Translations under genes and position numbers: made by a program
Shown: positions 33,097 through 45,199 of the stretch, piece after piece
How positions within the stretch are numbered: position 1 is the stretch's first letter
Layout of the letters: every line of letters begins with the position of its first letter
The notes under the pieces: generated by a model
Told to the model about the DNA's origin: nothing
Database searches by the model: none
The model's input: the letters and a program-made list of their open reading frames with translations, nothing else
NCBI RefSeq assembly: GCF_001659605.2
Contig: NC_035172.2
Span: forward strand, 23,202,000-23,265,999
Length of the DNA: 64,000 bases
Reading direction: 5' to 3'
From: Manihot esculenta
Taxonomy: Eukaryota > Streptophyta > Magnoliopsida > Malpighiales > Euphorbiaceae

Positions 33097-35371
33097 TGTA
33101 ATACCCGGCTAGACTCCGGTATCGGAATTCCTACCGTCCGGTGGAATCTCGGATGTCGGAGACCTCTAGAAGGGTGGAAACATGTTTTTATAAAATGTTT
33201 TAATGCATTTTATGGTTTTAAGTATGAAATAAAATGAGTTTTTGCATGAAAATAGCTTTGGAGGAAAAATCCAGGTTCGGCCACCGAAACTCAAGTTCGG
33301 CCGTCGAACATGCATGCGTTTTGGAGGCACGTTAGGCCCCCGAAAGCATAAGTGAGGGACATCCAGGTTCGGCCGCCGAACTTTACCTTCGGCCGCCGAA
33401 CTTGCATGTGTTGTGGAGGCACGTTCGGCCCCCGAACGTGGTCTGGCCAGCCACTATAAAAGGGTCCCTTAGCCGAAAACGGGCGAGCTTTTTCCCCATT
33501 TTCGGCCAAGGTGAGTCTCCGCCGCCCCTCACCCATCTTTGGAGTCTTTCCTCTAGATCTTTTAAGATTTTCACTTGTTTTCACTTTATTTTGAAGATTT
33601 GAGCTTTTGAGCAAAGTTTTGGAGCTTGGTGGTTCAAGAACCCAATTTCTCCCAACTTCAAGTTTAGGTCGTCTCCCTCTCGGTCTTCAAGAGGTAAGAG
33701 CCGATCTTAAGCTCCTTGCATGTTTTAAGTAAGTTTTAAGTAGATCTATGGGTTAGAATGCATGTTTAGGTTATGGTTATGTTTATGGGTATAAATGTAT
33801 GTTCATGAACAATGTGGATGCTTGATGTGTTGTAGATGGGGTTTATGATGGTTTGAGACCCCTAGGAACATGTATGCTTGTGTTTGTGTGTTGTAGAATA
33901 GGTTTGATGCATGTTGGAAAGGTTTGGAGGCGAAATGTGCATAGGGAGCCAAGTTTCTGCCCTTTGACAGAAACCAGGTTCGGCAGCCGAAGGACTTTCG
34001 ACCGCCGAACATGGCTGGAGAGGCAGCCTTTCGGCTGCCGAAGCTTGCCCCCGAAAGGGAGACATTCGTCTCTGTCTGGCAGTTTCGGCCGCTGAAGGTG
34101 CCGCCGAACATGCATGAGTTTCGTCTCTGTCTGGGAGTTTCGACCGCCGAAGGTGCCGCCGAACCTGCCTGACTTTCGGCTCTGGAGGGACTTTCGGCCG
34201 CCGAACCTGCCGCCGAAAGTGCCTTGTCCAGGCCTCCTTTGCATGATTTTGTATGGTTGTCTCAGGATGTTTTAGGGGGTTTTTGGGGAGTAGTTTTTAG
34301 TTATGTTCAGGTATGTTTGGTCCCTCATTTGAGTCCACCTGTGTAGGTTCGGACCCGAGGAACCGAGGACCCCAGCAGTGAGTTCAGCTGCTTCGGTGTT
34401 GTCAGAGTCAGACAGAGGTGAGTGGAACTAAACTTAATCTTTTAAATTAAATGTTTTATCATGTTACATGCATCATGATTATGCTATAGGATGATTGCAT
34501 TAGCTTCACGAATATGCCGCATTGCATCTATTGTTGTTGATGTGGGTGAATGTTGGATGACCCAATTAGTCCATGACAGGAAGACCAGGACCCCATTCTA
34601 CGGCCTGGCACAATGTAAGGAAAGACCAGGACCCCATTCTACAGCCTGGCACGGTTATGGGACTCGAAGACCAGGAGCCCAGAGGAGGCCCTGGGGCAAA
34701 TGGTAAGTAATGTGTGTTATGACAGGAAGACCAGGACCCTATGCTACGGCCTGGCACAATGTTAGCTTGGACTAATTGGTGACAAGTTCACCCAACCCTT
34801 ATGTGAATTGTCTGTGTTATGATGCATTTCATTGGAGCATAGTGTTAATATGTTTTATAGTTCTACTCACTGGGCTTTTAGCTCACCCCTCTCCCTTTAC
34901 CCCCAGGCTTGCAGGTACAGGATAGAGCAGGAGTCCGGATAGAGTAAAGAAGTCATGTTTATGTAATAGTTAGTAATGGACATGATCATTTTGTATGGTA
35001 ATGTTTTAATCAGTATAGATGATGTTTATGGATGCTAGAGGTGTGCTTGACCATAGATTGTTGTATCCCTTTCTAATACATGATCTTGGATTTTTATGAT
35101 GTTTATGTAAACCAACTCAGCATATGTTTTGTCACCCATTGGGGGCATTGATGAGATCCCACTGAGGAATCAATGTTATGTTAATGTATATGCACAGGTT
35201 GAGTTTGGTTGATGATATGGAAAGAAAAGTTTTAATTTTGATGTATGTTGTCGATCATGTATGGGATTAAACAGGTTCACAAGATGCATGTTAGGCTTGC
35301 TACGGGTCCCGGCGGCCTTAAGTCGACTCGGATCCTAGCGCCGGTAGCGGTCCGATTTTCGGGTCGTTACA
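33097..35371 (+). repeat. Gypsy-1 3' LTR
   Basis: 2275 bp, 54 bp longer than the 5' LTR. The difference is one extra 55-bp repeat unit near 34090-34150 and a one-base loss near 35214. TATA box at 33455, donor-like GTAAG at 33694. Confidence 0.95.
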
Positions 35372-35376
35372 CATGT
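35372..35376. repeat. Right target-site duplication of Gypsy-1 (catgt)
   Basis: Exact partner of 25508-25512. Confidence 0.93.
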
Positions 35377-36429
35377 AACTTACACTCCTATTTCCCACTA
35401 AATGTAGTCTTCTCACATAAGAATTGTCTCCTTTTCTTTTCTATATAAAATTTTAAGTGTATTGAAAAAAAAAATAATCAAACTTTTCTATACCTCATCT
35501 TTTAACAGTAAAGTCTTTTTTTTATTATTTTATTATAATTATAATTATTATATAAAACCACATGTCATGTCTATATGAATCATATCTTTTTATAATTTCT
35601 AGTAATTTTTTTTTATTTCTCATCATCTGTGATTTTTCGTAATTATAACTTCATCTTTTAATTTTAAATAAAAAAGTTTATATTTTTAACTTTTCATAAT
35701 TATAGTTAATATTTAATATTAAATTTTACTAGTCACTTATCTAATCTCATATTATTAACTTTATTAATGGTAACCTAAATACTATTTACTTATTAAAGCT
35801 TTTAAATTATTAAAGTTCAATCTCTACAATTATAAAATCTTTTAAAAAATTGCAAATTTATAAATTTAATCTCTAAATTTTGACAATCATTTTAGTGACA
35901 AACCAACAATAAGATAATGTACAACCCACAACCTACGAATTCATTTAGAAATTTATTGAAAGAATTGAAAATCTATGTCAGACATGATATGCAACTTTGA
36001 TCAAAATTTATTTTAGAAATTGAGTAAAATCGTGAAAAAATTAAAAACATATCTTTTATAAAAAAAATGTGAGGCTATAATAGTGAAAAAAATGTAAAAA
36101 TTTAAATTTTTTATTTAATATGCTTTGATTTTATAAGATTAAAAATTATTAAAAATTATACAAATCACCTGGATATGACAATGACTCTAGTTAAATTGAT
36201 TTCAGACATTAACTATAACTGTAATAAAATTTGAAAAAATGAAATTTATTATTCAAAATTAAAAGATGAGATTATTGTTGTTCCAAAATAAGTGATCAAA
36301 AGGGGGTTAATGGGTCACTTTGCCAATTTTTCAGCCCTTACTCAAAGTTTTATTAAAAAATTGTAGCTTACTAATTCTAAGTATAAAAAATGAAGGATTA
36401 AAATGAATTTTTTGAAGTTTTCTTGAAAG
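35377..36429. other. AT-rich DNA, nothing recognised
   Basis: About 1 kb of AT-rich sequence continuing the type seen at 22009-25507. No coding frame or transposon end could be supported. Confidence 0.55.
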
Positions 36430-36448
36430 ATTTTGAAATATACTTAAC

Positions 36449-36508
36449 AACAAGTACATCGGTAAATAATATAAGCTTAACAAGTACACCGGTAAATAAT
36501 ATAAGCTT
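36449..36508. repeat. 30-bp tandem duplication
   Basis: Two units, 36449-36478 and 36479-36508, begin aacaagtaca and end ataagctt. They differ at one base (t/c). Confidence 0.9.
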
Positions 36509-36978
36509 TAAAAGAAAAGTAGAAAATGAAATAGCAAGTTAAATTTATCAAAACTTTATCAACAGAAATTCTAACTTTCAAACAAGTCTCTTAAATTAAC
36601 AAGAAAAACTTAAAGATAAGGGAGAAGAAGATCAAACACTGAGATTTTATAGTAGTTCGGCAATCTTAGTCTCCATCCACTCTCCCAAGGACCTCCCTTG
36701 AGTCTTCACTTCACTAAAACCCTTTTTAGTAGGCAAGAGAATAACATTTTATACAACTAGCAAGCTTATCAGGTATTTGTAGACCTTTACACATTTGATT
36801 CACACTCAAACTCTCACTCAAGGTTTAACAGGTGCTTAAAACCTCTATCAAATAATCACACACTTGATCAACCTTATATAGGTTTTGATTTAGAAAAAGA
36901 CACTCTCAGCAACTCTTTATCAGATACAACAAAAATGCTATTAAAAAGAAAGAGAGTAGATTTTCCAATGAAGACCAA

Positions 36979-39432
36979 TGTAATACCCGGCTAGATTCCG
37001 GCATCGGGATTCCTACCTTCCGGCGGAATCTAGGGTGTTGGATCTCTCTAGAAGGGTAAAATGTGTTTTCTAAAATGTTTTTCACATGATTTCATGGTTT
37101 TAAACGAAAAGGAAATGAGTTTTGAACAGAAAGGACCAGGGAGGCGTTTGCCAGGTTCGGCCGCCGAAAGTGAGGTTCGGCCGCCGAACATGGAAAGACT
37201 TCGGGAGCGCCTTTGGCCTCCGAAAGTCTTGTTTAAATGAGCCAAGGTTCGGCCGCCGAAAGTCAAGTTCGGCCGCCGAACATGCATGAGTTTAGGGGGC
37301 ACGTTAGGCTGCCGAAGGTCTTCGACCAGGCCACCTATAAAGGGCCCTCAGATCGGAAATGGGTGAGTTTTTTCCCCATTCTCGAGCTCAGGTGAGTTTA
37401 TGCCTTCCTTTGGTCGTTTTCGTGTTTTCTCTACCCATCTCTCAAGTTTTTCATGATTTCTACCCTTGTGTTTGAAGATTTAAAGCTTAAAAGGAGTTTT
37501 GGGAGCTTGGAGCTTTTGGAGCTTGGATTCTCCACACCTCCGAGTTAGGGGTCGCACCACCCTCGATCTTCAAGAGGTAAGTGTAGATCCTTGTTTCCCT
37601 AGTGTTTTCATGAAGTTTTATGAAGTTTTTGATGGTTGAGTATGAGTAGATATGCATGTTTAGGTTTATGTGGGTTTTATGCCCAATGTATGTTATATGA
37701 TGTTTGTGTTGAGGAGTTTATGTTAGTTTATGCTCCTTTATGCATGTGGGAGTGAGTATGCATGATTGGGAGAGAGTATGTAAGGATTTGGGGTGTTTTG
37801 AGTTTGGTTTTTGGCTTGGCAGAATCGGACCTGTCGTCCAGAGGGGACCAGGTTCGGCCGCCGAAAGGAGTTTCGGCCGCCGAACCTGCATGGGAGGCAG
37901 TCTTTAGGCTGCCGAACGTGCCCCCGAAGGAGGGACTTTCGTTTCTGTCCAGGGGTTTCGGCCGCCGAACCTGCCGCCGAACTTACCCGAGTTTCGTCTC
38001 TGGAAGGGACTTTCGGCCGCCGAAGGTGCCGCCGAAAGTGCCCTGTCCAGCCTTTTCATAGGTGTTTCCTATGCATGTTTAAGTGATGTTTAGAGGGGTT
38101 TTTGGGGGTATGTTTATGAGTTGTTTATGAGTTGTTTAGAGTGTGTTGGCACCTCATTCGAGTCCACCTGTGTAGGATCGGACCCGAGGGACCGAGGAGG
38201 CCAGTAGTGCTAGCAGGTGCAGAGTCAGTCGGCGTCTGCCAGGAGGTGAGTAGAACTAAACTTAATGTTTTATTTTAAGAAATTCTAATGCCTAAAGCAT
38301 GTTCATGCATCATGATTATGTATAGTAGGTTGATTGCACTAGTTCACGAATATGTTGCATTGCATTATTTCATGTTGATGCTGAGGTAGGGTGGACCGAG
38401 GCGACTTCAATAGCCCATATCTGTCATTGAGTCTTGTCTTAGTCCTTTGAGAGCCGGACAAGTACATGTAGGAAAGTCCATGTGAGCTCTCTGTGGACCA
38501 GACACCATGTCATGTATGTTTCAGGCCTTTGTGAGCTCCTATGGGGGAGCCGGGCACCGACAGAGGGATTTTTGATGTCATGTCCATCCTCTGAGAGGAA
38601 AGATGCATGCAAAAAGACAGACTCTCAGAAACCAGGGTCCGTGGGGATTAAATCTTGCATAAGCCCCGAGACGGACAAGATTATGTGATTTCTCTGTGTT
38701 ATGACGCATTTCATGAAAGCATGAATAAGAAAAAGAAAGAAGAAGTTAAATGAATAATAATATACCTAAAAATTGAGGAATTAAAGCAAATGTTTTTAGT
38801 AAAATGAAATCATAATTAATGAACTGTTTTCTCTGTTTCTACTCACTGGGCTTTTTAGCTCACCCCTTTCCCCTAACCCCAGTGTTGCAGGTTTAAGTCA
38901 GAGTCCAGAGGCTGCAGGGTAAAGTCAAGGTTCAGATATGCATGTTGTAATAGCTTAGATTATGCTTATGTTTAGTATGTTAGAGTGGACATGTATTATA
39001 AATTCATGTAAGATAATGTAATGTTAAGTAAAGTTATGTCTATGGATTAGTTGTGCTTGGCCCTATAGACTGGTTAGTCCCTGTAAATGCATGGTTATGT
39101 TTATGTTATATGTTAAGTTGAGAACCAAACTTGAGGCATGTAATGTTACCCCATTGGAGTATATGATGAGGACTCCAGTGGAGGTTTTATGATTATATGA
39201 TTTTTATGATGTATGTTTCATGTCAGGATACATGCACAGGTCAGGTTTGGGTTCAACAGATGTTCAGTTTTCATGTTTTTATGGTTAAGTTTTAATCATG
39301 TATGGGATTTGACCAGGTAATAGTATGTATGTTTGGCTTGCTACGGGTCCCGGCGGCCTTAAGCCGATCTGGATCCTAGCGCCGGTGGCGGTTCGGGCCG
39401 TTACAGAGGGGTATCGGTTCCGGGTCGTTACA
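36979..39432 (+). mobile_element. Divergent Gypsy solo LTR
   Basis: It begins TGTAATACCCGGCTAG like the Gypsy-1 LTR and ends GGGTCGTTACA, 2454 bp, with no internal region. It keeps the family layout: palindrome arrays (37158-37320 and 37853-38040), TATA near 37336, GTAAGT donor at 37577, exon-like block 38176-38245. Its body is more diverged than the other LTRs and the tandem-repeat zone differs. The terminus is doubled: ccgttaca at 39405 and cgttaca at 39432. Flanks are accaa on the left and aatta (or gaggg) on the right, so no target duplication is visible. Confidence 0.8.
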
Positions 39433-40058
39433 AATTATGAGAATGAAAAGATTTGAATGCAAAGGTATCAAAATACTTTCAAGAATTATATGTTTTCATT
39501 GCTCATTTATGAAGAGCTTTTAATCTCTTAAATAGATGTCCAAAAATCTTTTCTCTCATAGCTGCAGAAATAGCTTAACGGTAGTAATTTTAAAAAACTA
39601 GTCGTTAAACCATTTAAAAACCGTGCAGATTTAAATCAGTTACTTTCGCAATCTGAAAGTATTTAACTAAAAATGAGTGCAAGCAGAAATTAGATATCTA
39701 AATTTAAACTATTGTTAAAATTAGATGTCTAATTTTAGTATTTAAAAAGAAAAAACTTTAAAATTTTTCTTTGCTTTTTCAAGAAGTGAAATGAGATGGA
39801 TAGATTCATTATTGGCACATCTACTCACTCACTCTTTTACAATAAATCCTAGAGATACCATTCTATACTTCTTAGTCTTTCTTTGATTTATCTTATGTTG
39901 ATGTATGAGTCTTTATTCTTTCCGATACGTAGACTTTTCTTGAATCTCCAATGTTTCTAGATATTCCACTATCAATACTAAAAATGGTTAGATAAACATA
40001 ATTTATTAAGTTTTGGTATCATCAAAATCAAGTTCTTCCAAGGCTTATGGGGTCAACA

Positions 40059-40245
40059 ACTATAATTATGTGAAAAAATATTAAGAATTATTTTTTTTAT
40101 CCAATAAGCCAAAATTTTGTTTTATCATTCAATATTTATCTTCATTCTATTATATTCTAAAAATTATAGAATAATTTAATTCCTAAATAGGTTGTAAACA
40201 ACCAACCTATTCATGAGCTATTTGAGACTGACTCAATAAAAGCTC
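40059..40245. other. Short AT-rich spacer
   Basis: Nothing recognised. The last five bases (agctc) would be the left target duplication of Copia-2; its partner lies outside the window. Confidence 0.5.
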
Positions 40246-41681
40246 TGTTGAACCTAAATGTTCTAATCCTTGTTTTGATGATTAATAAACAATTGGTATG
40301 CTACTAATTATCTTCAAAAGTGTTTATGTTGAGCTTATAGGTCCCTTGCTAACAAGAACGAAATTGCTTCAATCTCAAAAAGAAAAAATGCATATTTTGG
40401 ACGCATATCACAAGAAAGGGATCATAAAGTAATTTCTTGTTTATGTTTTGTCAAGTTATTCATTGTGAATTTCAATTAATTAGGTGTGATGGCTCAAGGT
40501 TTCTTTCATTTCTAAAAGTTTTTTAGATATGGCCAAATCTTTAAATACTTGACTTTTGGGGACTAAAATGATATTTTTCAAAAGAAGTGATTTTGAAATT
40601 ATTCTTTATCAAAATCAAAGATGTAAAAATATGGGTTACAAAAATTCAAACGGATTGAAAAATGGATTTTTATAGCCTAAGTTATGATTTTTCAAAGAAT
40701 TTAATGAAATATTTTTTTGCCCCCTAAAGCCAACTTTCGGCTTCCGAAAGTCAGGGACAGAGACGAAAGTCCCCACATGTTCAGCCGCCGAACATTGACT
40801 TTCGACCGCCAAAAGTGTGTTTTCAGCCTGCCCCTTAAAGTGCATCCTTCGGCTTCCGAAAGTGAGGAACAGAGACGAAAGTCCTGTATGTTCGGCCGCC
40901 GAACATTGGCTTTCGGCCGCCGAAGGTGGTTTGCTCCCTAAGCAAAATGTTCGGCTTCCGAAAGAGAGGGACAGAGACGAAAGTCCCACAAGTTCGGCTA
41001 CCGAACTATGACTTTAGGCCGCCAAAAGTCCTTTTTTAAAGAGTGATGTTCTTCACCTCAATTGGTTCGGCCGCCGAACTTTAGCTTAGGCCGCCGAACC
41101 TGAATTTTTCTGAGAAAGATATAACGATTATTTCTGAACATAAACGGCTCTATTTGCATTTAATGCACTCCCAACGGCCATATTTATGATAGAACTATAA
41201 ATATAACGTGCTTTTAATGTGAAGAGGTTACAACAACCATCTAAGCAAATATTTATTGAGATTACAGCATTTTTCATTCTCTCTTTCTCAAAACCTTGAG
41301 CCAAAGCATTGATTTCTTGAAAGTTTATTTTGAGTTGTAATTGGTTGGCTTTTCAGAGTGAGTAATGGTTGTTGAGAGATTCTGTTGTTGTGAGTATGGC
41401 ATTGAGCAAAGAATTGCTCTCGAGTGAAAAAGAGATTTGTAAAGAGCAAAGGCTTGCTCTAAGATTGTAAGGGTTTTAATCTTCACCCAAAGAAGATTTG
41501 ATAGTGGAGTTGAACTCTCAAGGTGGACCTTGAGGAGAGGACGTAGGCTTGAGATAGCTGAACCTCTATAAATTCTTGTGTTGATTATCTTCTTCCTTAT
41601 TGCCTTCTAATTTGTTCTTTTGCCTTAAATTTCTTATAAACCCAATTCACCCCCCCTCTTGGGTTGCTTCAAGGGACAACA
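40246..41681 (+). repeat. Copia-2 5' LTR
   Basis: 1436 bp, tgttgaacc...gggacaaca, matching the Copia-1 LTR at 8903-10396. At 40735-41100 it carries several ttcggc/gccgaa words, three followed by 'gacagagacgaaagtcc'-like words. Those words also occur in inverted orientation in the Gypsy LTRs. Confidence 0.9.
40735..41100 (+). promoter_or_regulatory. GCC-palindrome array in the Copia-2 LTR
   Basis: Near-perfect TTCGGC-N-GCCGAA words occur at about 40891 and 41066. Variants with ttcggcttccgaaag occur at about 40737, 40849 and 40952. The linked word agagacgaaagtcc occurs three times. It probably lies in U3; a regulatory role is inferred. Confidence 0.5.
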
Positions 41682-41683
41682 AG

Positions 41684-41695
41684 TGGTATCAGAGC
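41684..41695 (+). other. Copia-2 primer-binding site
   Basis: tggtatcagagc stands two bases after the LTR end; initiator-Met type. Confidence 0.9.
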
Positions 41696-41742
41696 TAAGT
41701 CTCCCCATCTTGAAGATATAACTATCTTGGAGTAAAGATCGA

Positions 41743-42768
41743 ATGGCAACCCTCAATTTTCAAGAAGGTCAATCGGTTGTGAGACCACCTTTCTTTGATG
41801 GAAATGACTTTCTATATTGGAAAAATAGAATGTATTATTTCCTTAAATCGGAAGGAGTTGATTTGTGGGACATTGTGGAGAATGGCCCTTTCTTTCCCAC
41901 TAGAGTGATAGATGGAGACCAAGAGCAAAAACCTAAGAGTGAATGGAGTGAGCTAGAGAAGAGAAGGGTAGCCCTCAATGACAAAGCCATTCACATCCTG
42001 TTTTGTGCTCTTAGTAGAAGTGAGTACAACAAAGTATGCATGAAGTCCACCGCCAAGGAAATTTGAGATGCTTTGGTTGTCACTCATGAAGGCACCAATC
42101 AAGTCAAGGAAAACAAGATGGAATCCCTCATCTATCAATATGAGTTGTTCAAAATGAAATCCGATGAAACTATTAGCCAAATGTATGATAGGTTCATTGA
42201 GATCATTGGAGGGATGAAATCTCTTGGGAAGACATTCACAAATGAAGAGTTGGTGAAGAAAATCCTTAGATGTCTACCTAAAGAATGGCTACCAAAGGTA
42301 ACTTCTTTAAAGGATGCCAAAGACTTGAGCAAAGTGCAATTGGATGAACACTTGGGGAATCTCATTGACTATGAGATGACTCTAAAGAGAGAGCAAGTGG
42401 AGGAACCTAGCAAGATGAAAAAGAACATTGCTCTAAGGGTAGCCTCCGAAGATACTAGTGAGGAAGAAGAAGAGATAAGTGAGGAAGAATAAGAGATAAG
42501 TGAGGAAGAATAAGAGATAAGTGAGGAAGAATTGGCCTTGGTAACTAGGAGAATAAGGAAGTTGCTTCTCCAAAATAAAAAGTTCATCCCAAGGAAGAAT
42601 TTTAGAAAGGAAAAGGGTGAATCAAGCAAAAAGGAAGTAGTCATTTGCTATGAGTGCAATAAGCCGGGTCACTACAAAGTGGATTGTCCCAAGTTGAAGA
42701 AGCCTATCAAAAAGTTCAAGAAGGAGGCCTTCAAAGCAACATGGGATGAGTCAAGTGATACCGAATAG
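41743..42768 (+). pseudogene. gag: Copia-2 gag
   Basis: The start at 41743 (MATLNFQEGQSV) fits 61 bp after the LTR. The N-terminal block FDGNDFLYWKNRM and the following ALVVTHEGTNQVK..YDRF region are the copia-type gag polypeptide. A zinc knuckle CYECNKPGHYKVDC lies near 42647-42688. Stops: TGA at 42064, where a Trp codon is expected, and TAA in two of three tandem 21-bp units (42460-42522). Gag would form particles; this copy is broken. Confidence 0.87.
42460..42522 (+). repeat. Three 21-bp tandem units in Copia-2 gag
   Basis: Each unit encodes E-E-E-X-E-I-S. The first has GAA at X; the second and third have TAA. The stop probably arose in one unit and was then copied by unit duplication. 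Confidence 0.85.
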
Positions 42769-42795
42769 GAGGACGTTGGGGATGAAATTGCCAAC

Positions 42796-43698
42796 ATGTG
42801 CTTCATGGCTCTAGAGGAAAGCTCCGATGAGGTAACTATACTTGATGACTCTACTTTATGTGATGATGTTGTTGAGTTTTCATATGATGAACTTGTAGGT
42901 GCTTTAAAATTAATGAATGATGAGCTTGAAAAGAGTCATAAGAAAAATAAAATTTTGAAATGTGAGTTAGCTAGCTTTAAAAGGGAAAGTGAGAACTCAC
43001 CTAAGGAACCTTTACCCTCAAATAATTCTTTACAAAAATCCTTAGATGAGCTCTCACTAGAAAATAAAATTTTGAAAAATGAAATCCTTGAGTTGAAAAA
43101 TTCTCTTTCAAAATTTCTAAAAGGCAAGGACAAACTTGATGAAATATTAGACTCTCAAAGGTCTCCTAGCATCAAGTATGGCCTTGGCTATGATAAATCA
43201 ACTCAAGCAAACTCTTCTAAAACGGTTTTTGTTAAAGCTACTAACTCAAATGAACCTAAGGTATCTAGCTCTAATGGAAGTATGCCTAAAGTTTCTAGTA
43301 GTAATATGTCTATAAGGAATGCACATGTACACAAATCCACTAGTTACAACACTCATATAAGACACACACCTAGGCAATTTGCATATAAGAAAAATGATCA
43401 TTATAGAACACACACTTCTAGTTCACAAAATCACCACTCTAATCATATCTCTTGCTCACATGCTTTTAATAAACAAAGGAGAAATGGCCACATGAGAACT
43501 CAAACACTCTCACTCACCTATGGACCTAGAATAAGAAGGTTCAATGGTCATTTTCACTATTGTGGCAAGTTTGGTCATACCAATTATAAGTGCACTATTA
43601 GAAAATTGCATCTTGGATATGGTAGCATATGGAAATTGGATAGTGGAATGACTAACCTCCAAGGACCCAAGTACATTTGGGTACCTAAAAGTGTTTGA
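42796..43698 (+). pseudogene. Copia-2 gag-protease linker with damaged zinc knuckle
   Basis: 300 residues are open: an acidic/coiled-coil start (about 1-120; LSLENKILKNEILELKNSL), an Asn/Ser/His-rich middle, and a second knuckle FHYCGKFGHTNYKC near 43552-43594 whose first Cys is Phe. A WKLDSGMTNLQGPKYIWVPK tail precedes the protease. Such long linkers are usual between Gag and protease in Sireviruses. The frame ends at 43698, before protease. Confidence 0.7.
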
Positions 43699-43711
43699 AT
43701 TCTTTTTTTAG

Positions 43712-45187
43712 GTGTGCTTGAAATTCTCAAAAATTGAAAGCAAATGGTATCTAGATAGTGGATGTTCAAGGCACATGACCGGAAATTCAAGTCACTTCAT
43801 CTCTATTGAAAAGAAAGACGAAAGTGGACAAGTAACTTTTGGAGACAATGGAAAAGGTAAAATTGTTGGCATAGGTAAAGTCGGTAAGGAAAACTCTCCT
43901 ATTCTTGATAAAGTTCTCTTAGTTGATGGTTTGAAGCATAATTTATTAAGTGTAAGTCAATTATGTGATAAAGGTTGTAGAGTTATCTTTGAACCAAAAT
44001 CATGTTTTGTTTCTAGAATGTCAGATAACAAAATATTGTTTGTTGGTGAAAGAGTTGAAAATATTTATCTTATTGATTTACTAGCTATGACTAACCTAGA
44101 TATGAAGTGCTTTGTGTCTATTAGTGATAACTCTTGGATTTGGCATAGAAGGCTTTCTCATGCTAGCATGGATCTCCTCAAAAATTTGAGCAAAGATGAG
44201 CTAGTTGATGGCCTTCCAAAGATCAAATATGAAAAGGACAAAGTGTGTGATGCATGTCAAATGGGTAAGCAAGTAAAGAGCTCTTTTAAATCTATTAATA
44301 AGGTAATCTCTTCTAGACCTTTGCAACTCTTGCATATAGATTTATTTGGTCCAACTAGAGTAGCTAGTCTTGGTGGCATGCATTATGGTTTTGTTATAGT
44401 TGATGACTACTCTAGGTATACTTGGGTTGTGTTCCTTGCTTATAAGGATGATTGTTTTGATGCTTTTAAAAGTTTTACAAAGAAAGTTCAAAATGAAAAG
44501 GGTTTTCAAATTTCTTCAATAAGTAGTGATCATGGTAGAGAATTTGAAAATAAAAAATTTTAAGTTTTTTGTAATAAGTTAGGGATCACTCATAATTTTT
44601 CATCTCCTAGGACTCCCCAACAAAATGGTGTTGTTGAAAGAAAAAATAGAACTCTTTTAGATATGGGGAGGATTATGTTAAGAGAGTATAATTTACCTAC
44701 TTATTTTTGGGCGGAAGCCATAAATACGGCTTGTTATGTTTCAAATAGAGTTTTAATTAGACCTCTCTTAAATAAGACTCCTTATGAGCTTTGGAATGGA
44801 AGGAAACCTAGAGTTAGTTATTTTAGAGTTTTTAGTTGTAAATGCTTCATATTAAACAACAAGGATAATCTAGGCAAATTTGACTCCAAAACCGATGAAG
44901 GTATCTTCTTAGGATACTCTATATCTAGTAAATCATATAGAGTATTCAATAAAAGAACCTTGATAGTTGAAGAGTCAATGCATGTTGTTTTTTATGAATC
45001 TAATCCCTTTGCTCCTAGAAAGGAGGTATCTTGTGATGATGATCTTGTAGGTAACCTTGATGAGTTGACCATTGAAGATCCTCAACCTCTTGGAGATCAA
45101 AGTCAACCCGAGGAGGATTCAATAGAGGCAATAGAAGATGAAGTTAGACTTCAAAAGCAACAAATACAAATTACACAAAGTCAATGA
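43712..45187 (+). pseudogene. int: Copia-2 protease and integrase
   Basis: Protease active site WYLDSGCSRHMTG near 43745-43785. GAG-pre-integrase with HRRLSHASMDLL near 44150. Integrase core with first Asp in LLHIDLFGP (44335), VDDYSRYTW, Asp in SSDHGREFEN (44525), and Glu in QQNGVVERKNRT (44620-44650). Copia integrase C-terminal block FDSKTDEGIFLGYS near 44880. A TAA at 44561-44563 splits the integrase just after the second Asp; Copia-1 has GAA there. This copy cannot make full integrase. Confidence 0.87.
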
Positions 45188-45199
45188 GTCCAACATGAC

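Larger units (their letters stand above)
25513..35371 (+). mobile_element. Gypsy-1: complete Tekay/Del-like chromovirus
   Basis: 9859 bp with 2221-bp and 2275-bp LTRs (TGTAATACC...GTTACA), an initiator-Met primer site, Gag-protease, RT, RNase H, integrase, a C-terminal chromodomain and a polypurine tract. Long LTRs and the chromodomain fit the Tekay/Del lineage. Only one frame break was found, a missing T near 29857, so the element is nearly intact. The LTRs are very similar apart from one 55-bp repeat unit and scattered substitutions. Gypsy-2 and the solo LTR at 53131 belong to the same family. Confidence 0.95.
36430..40058 (-). mobile_element. Probable antisense Copia solo LTR, split by a Gypsy solo LTR
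   Basis: Joined across 36979-39432, the minus strand reads like a plant Copia LTR. It opens TGTTGACCCCATAAGCC at 40058, continues with a TTGATTTTGATGATACC word, has tatataagg at about 36880, and then gccgaactactataaaatc near 36650. No internal region or second LTR was seen, so it is probably solo or truncated. The left border is approximate and no duplication was found. This call rests on remembered LTR style, not on a second copy in the window. Confidence 0.5.
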
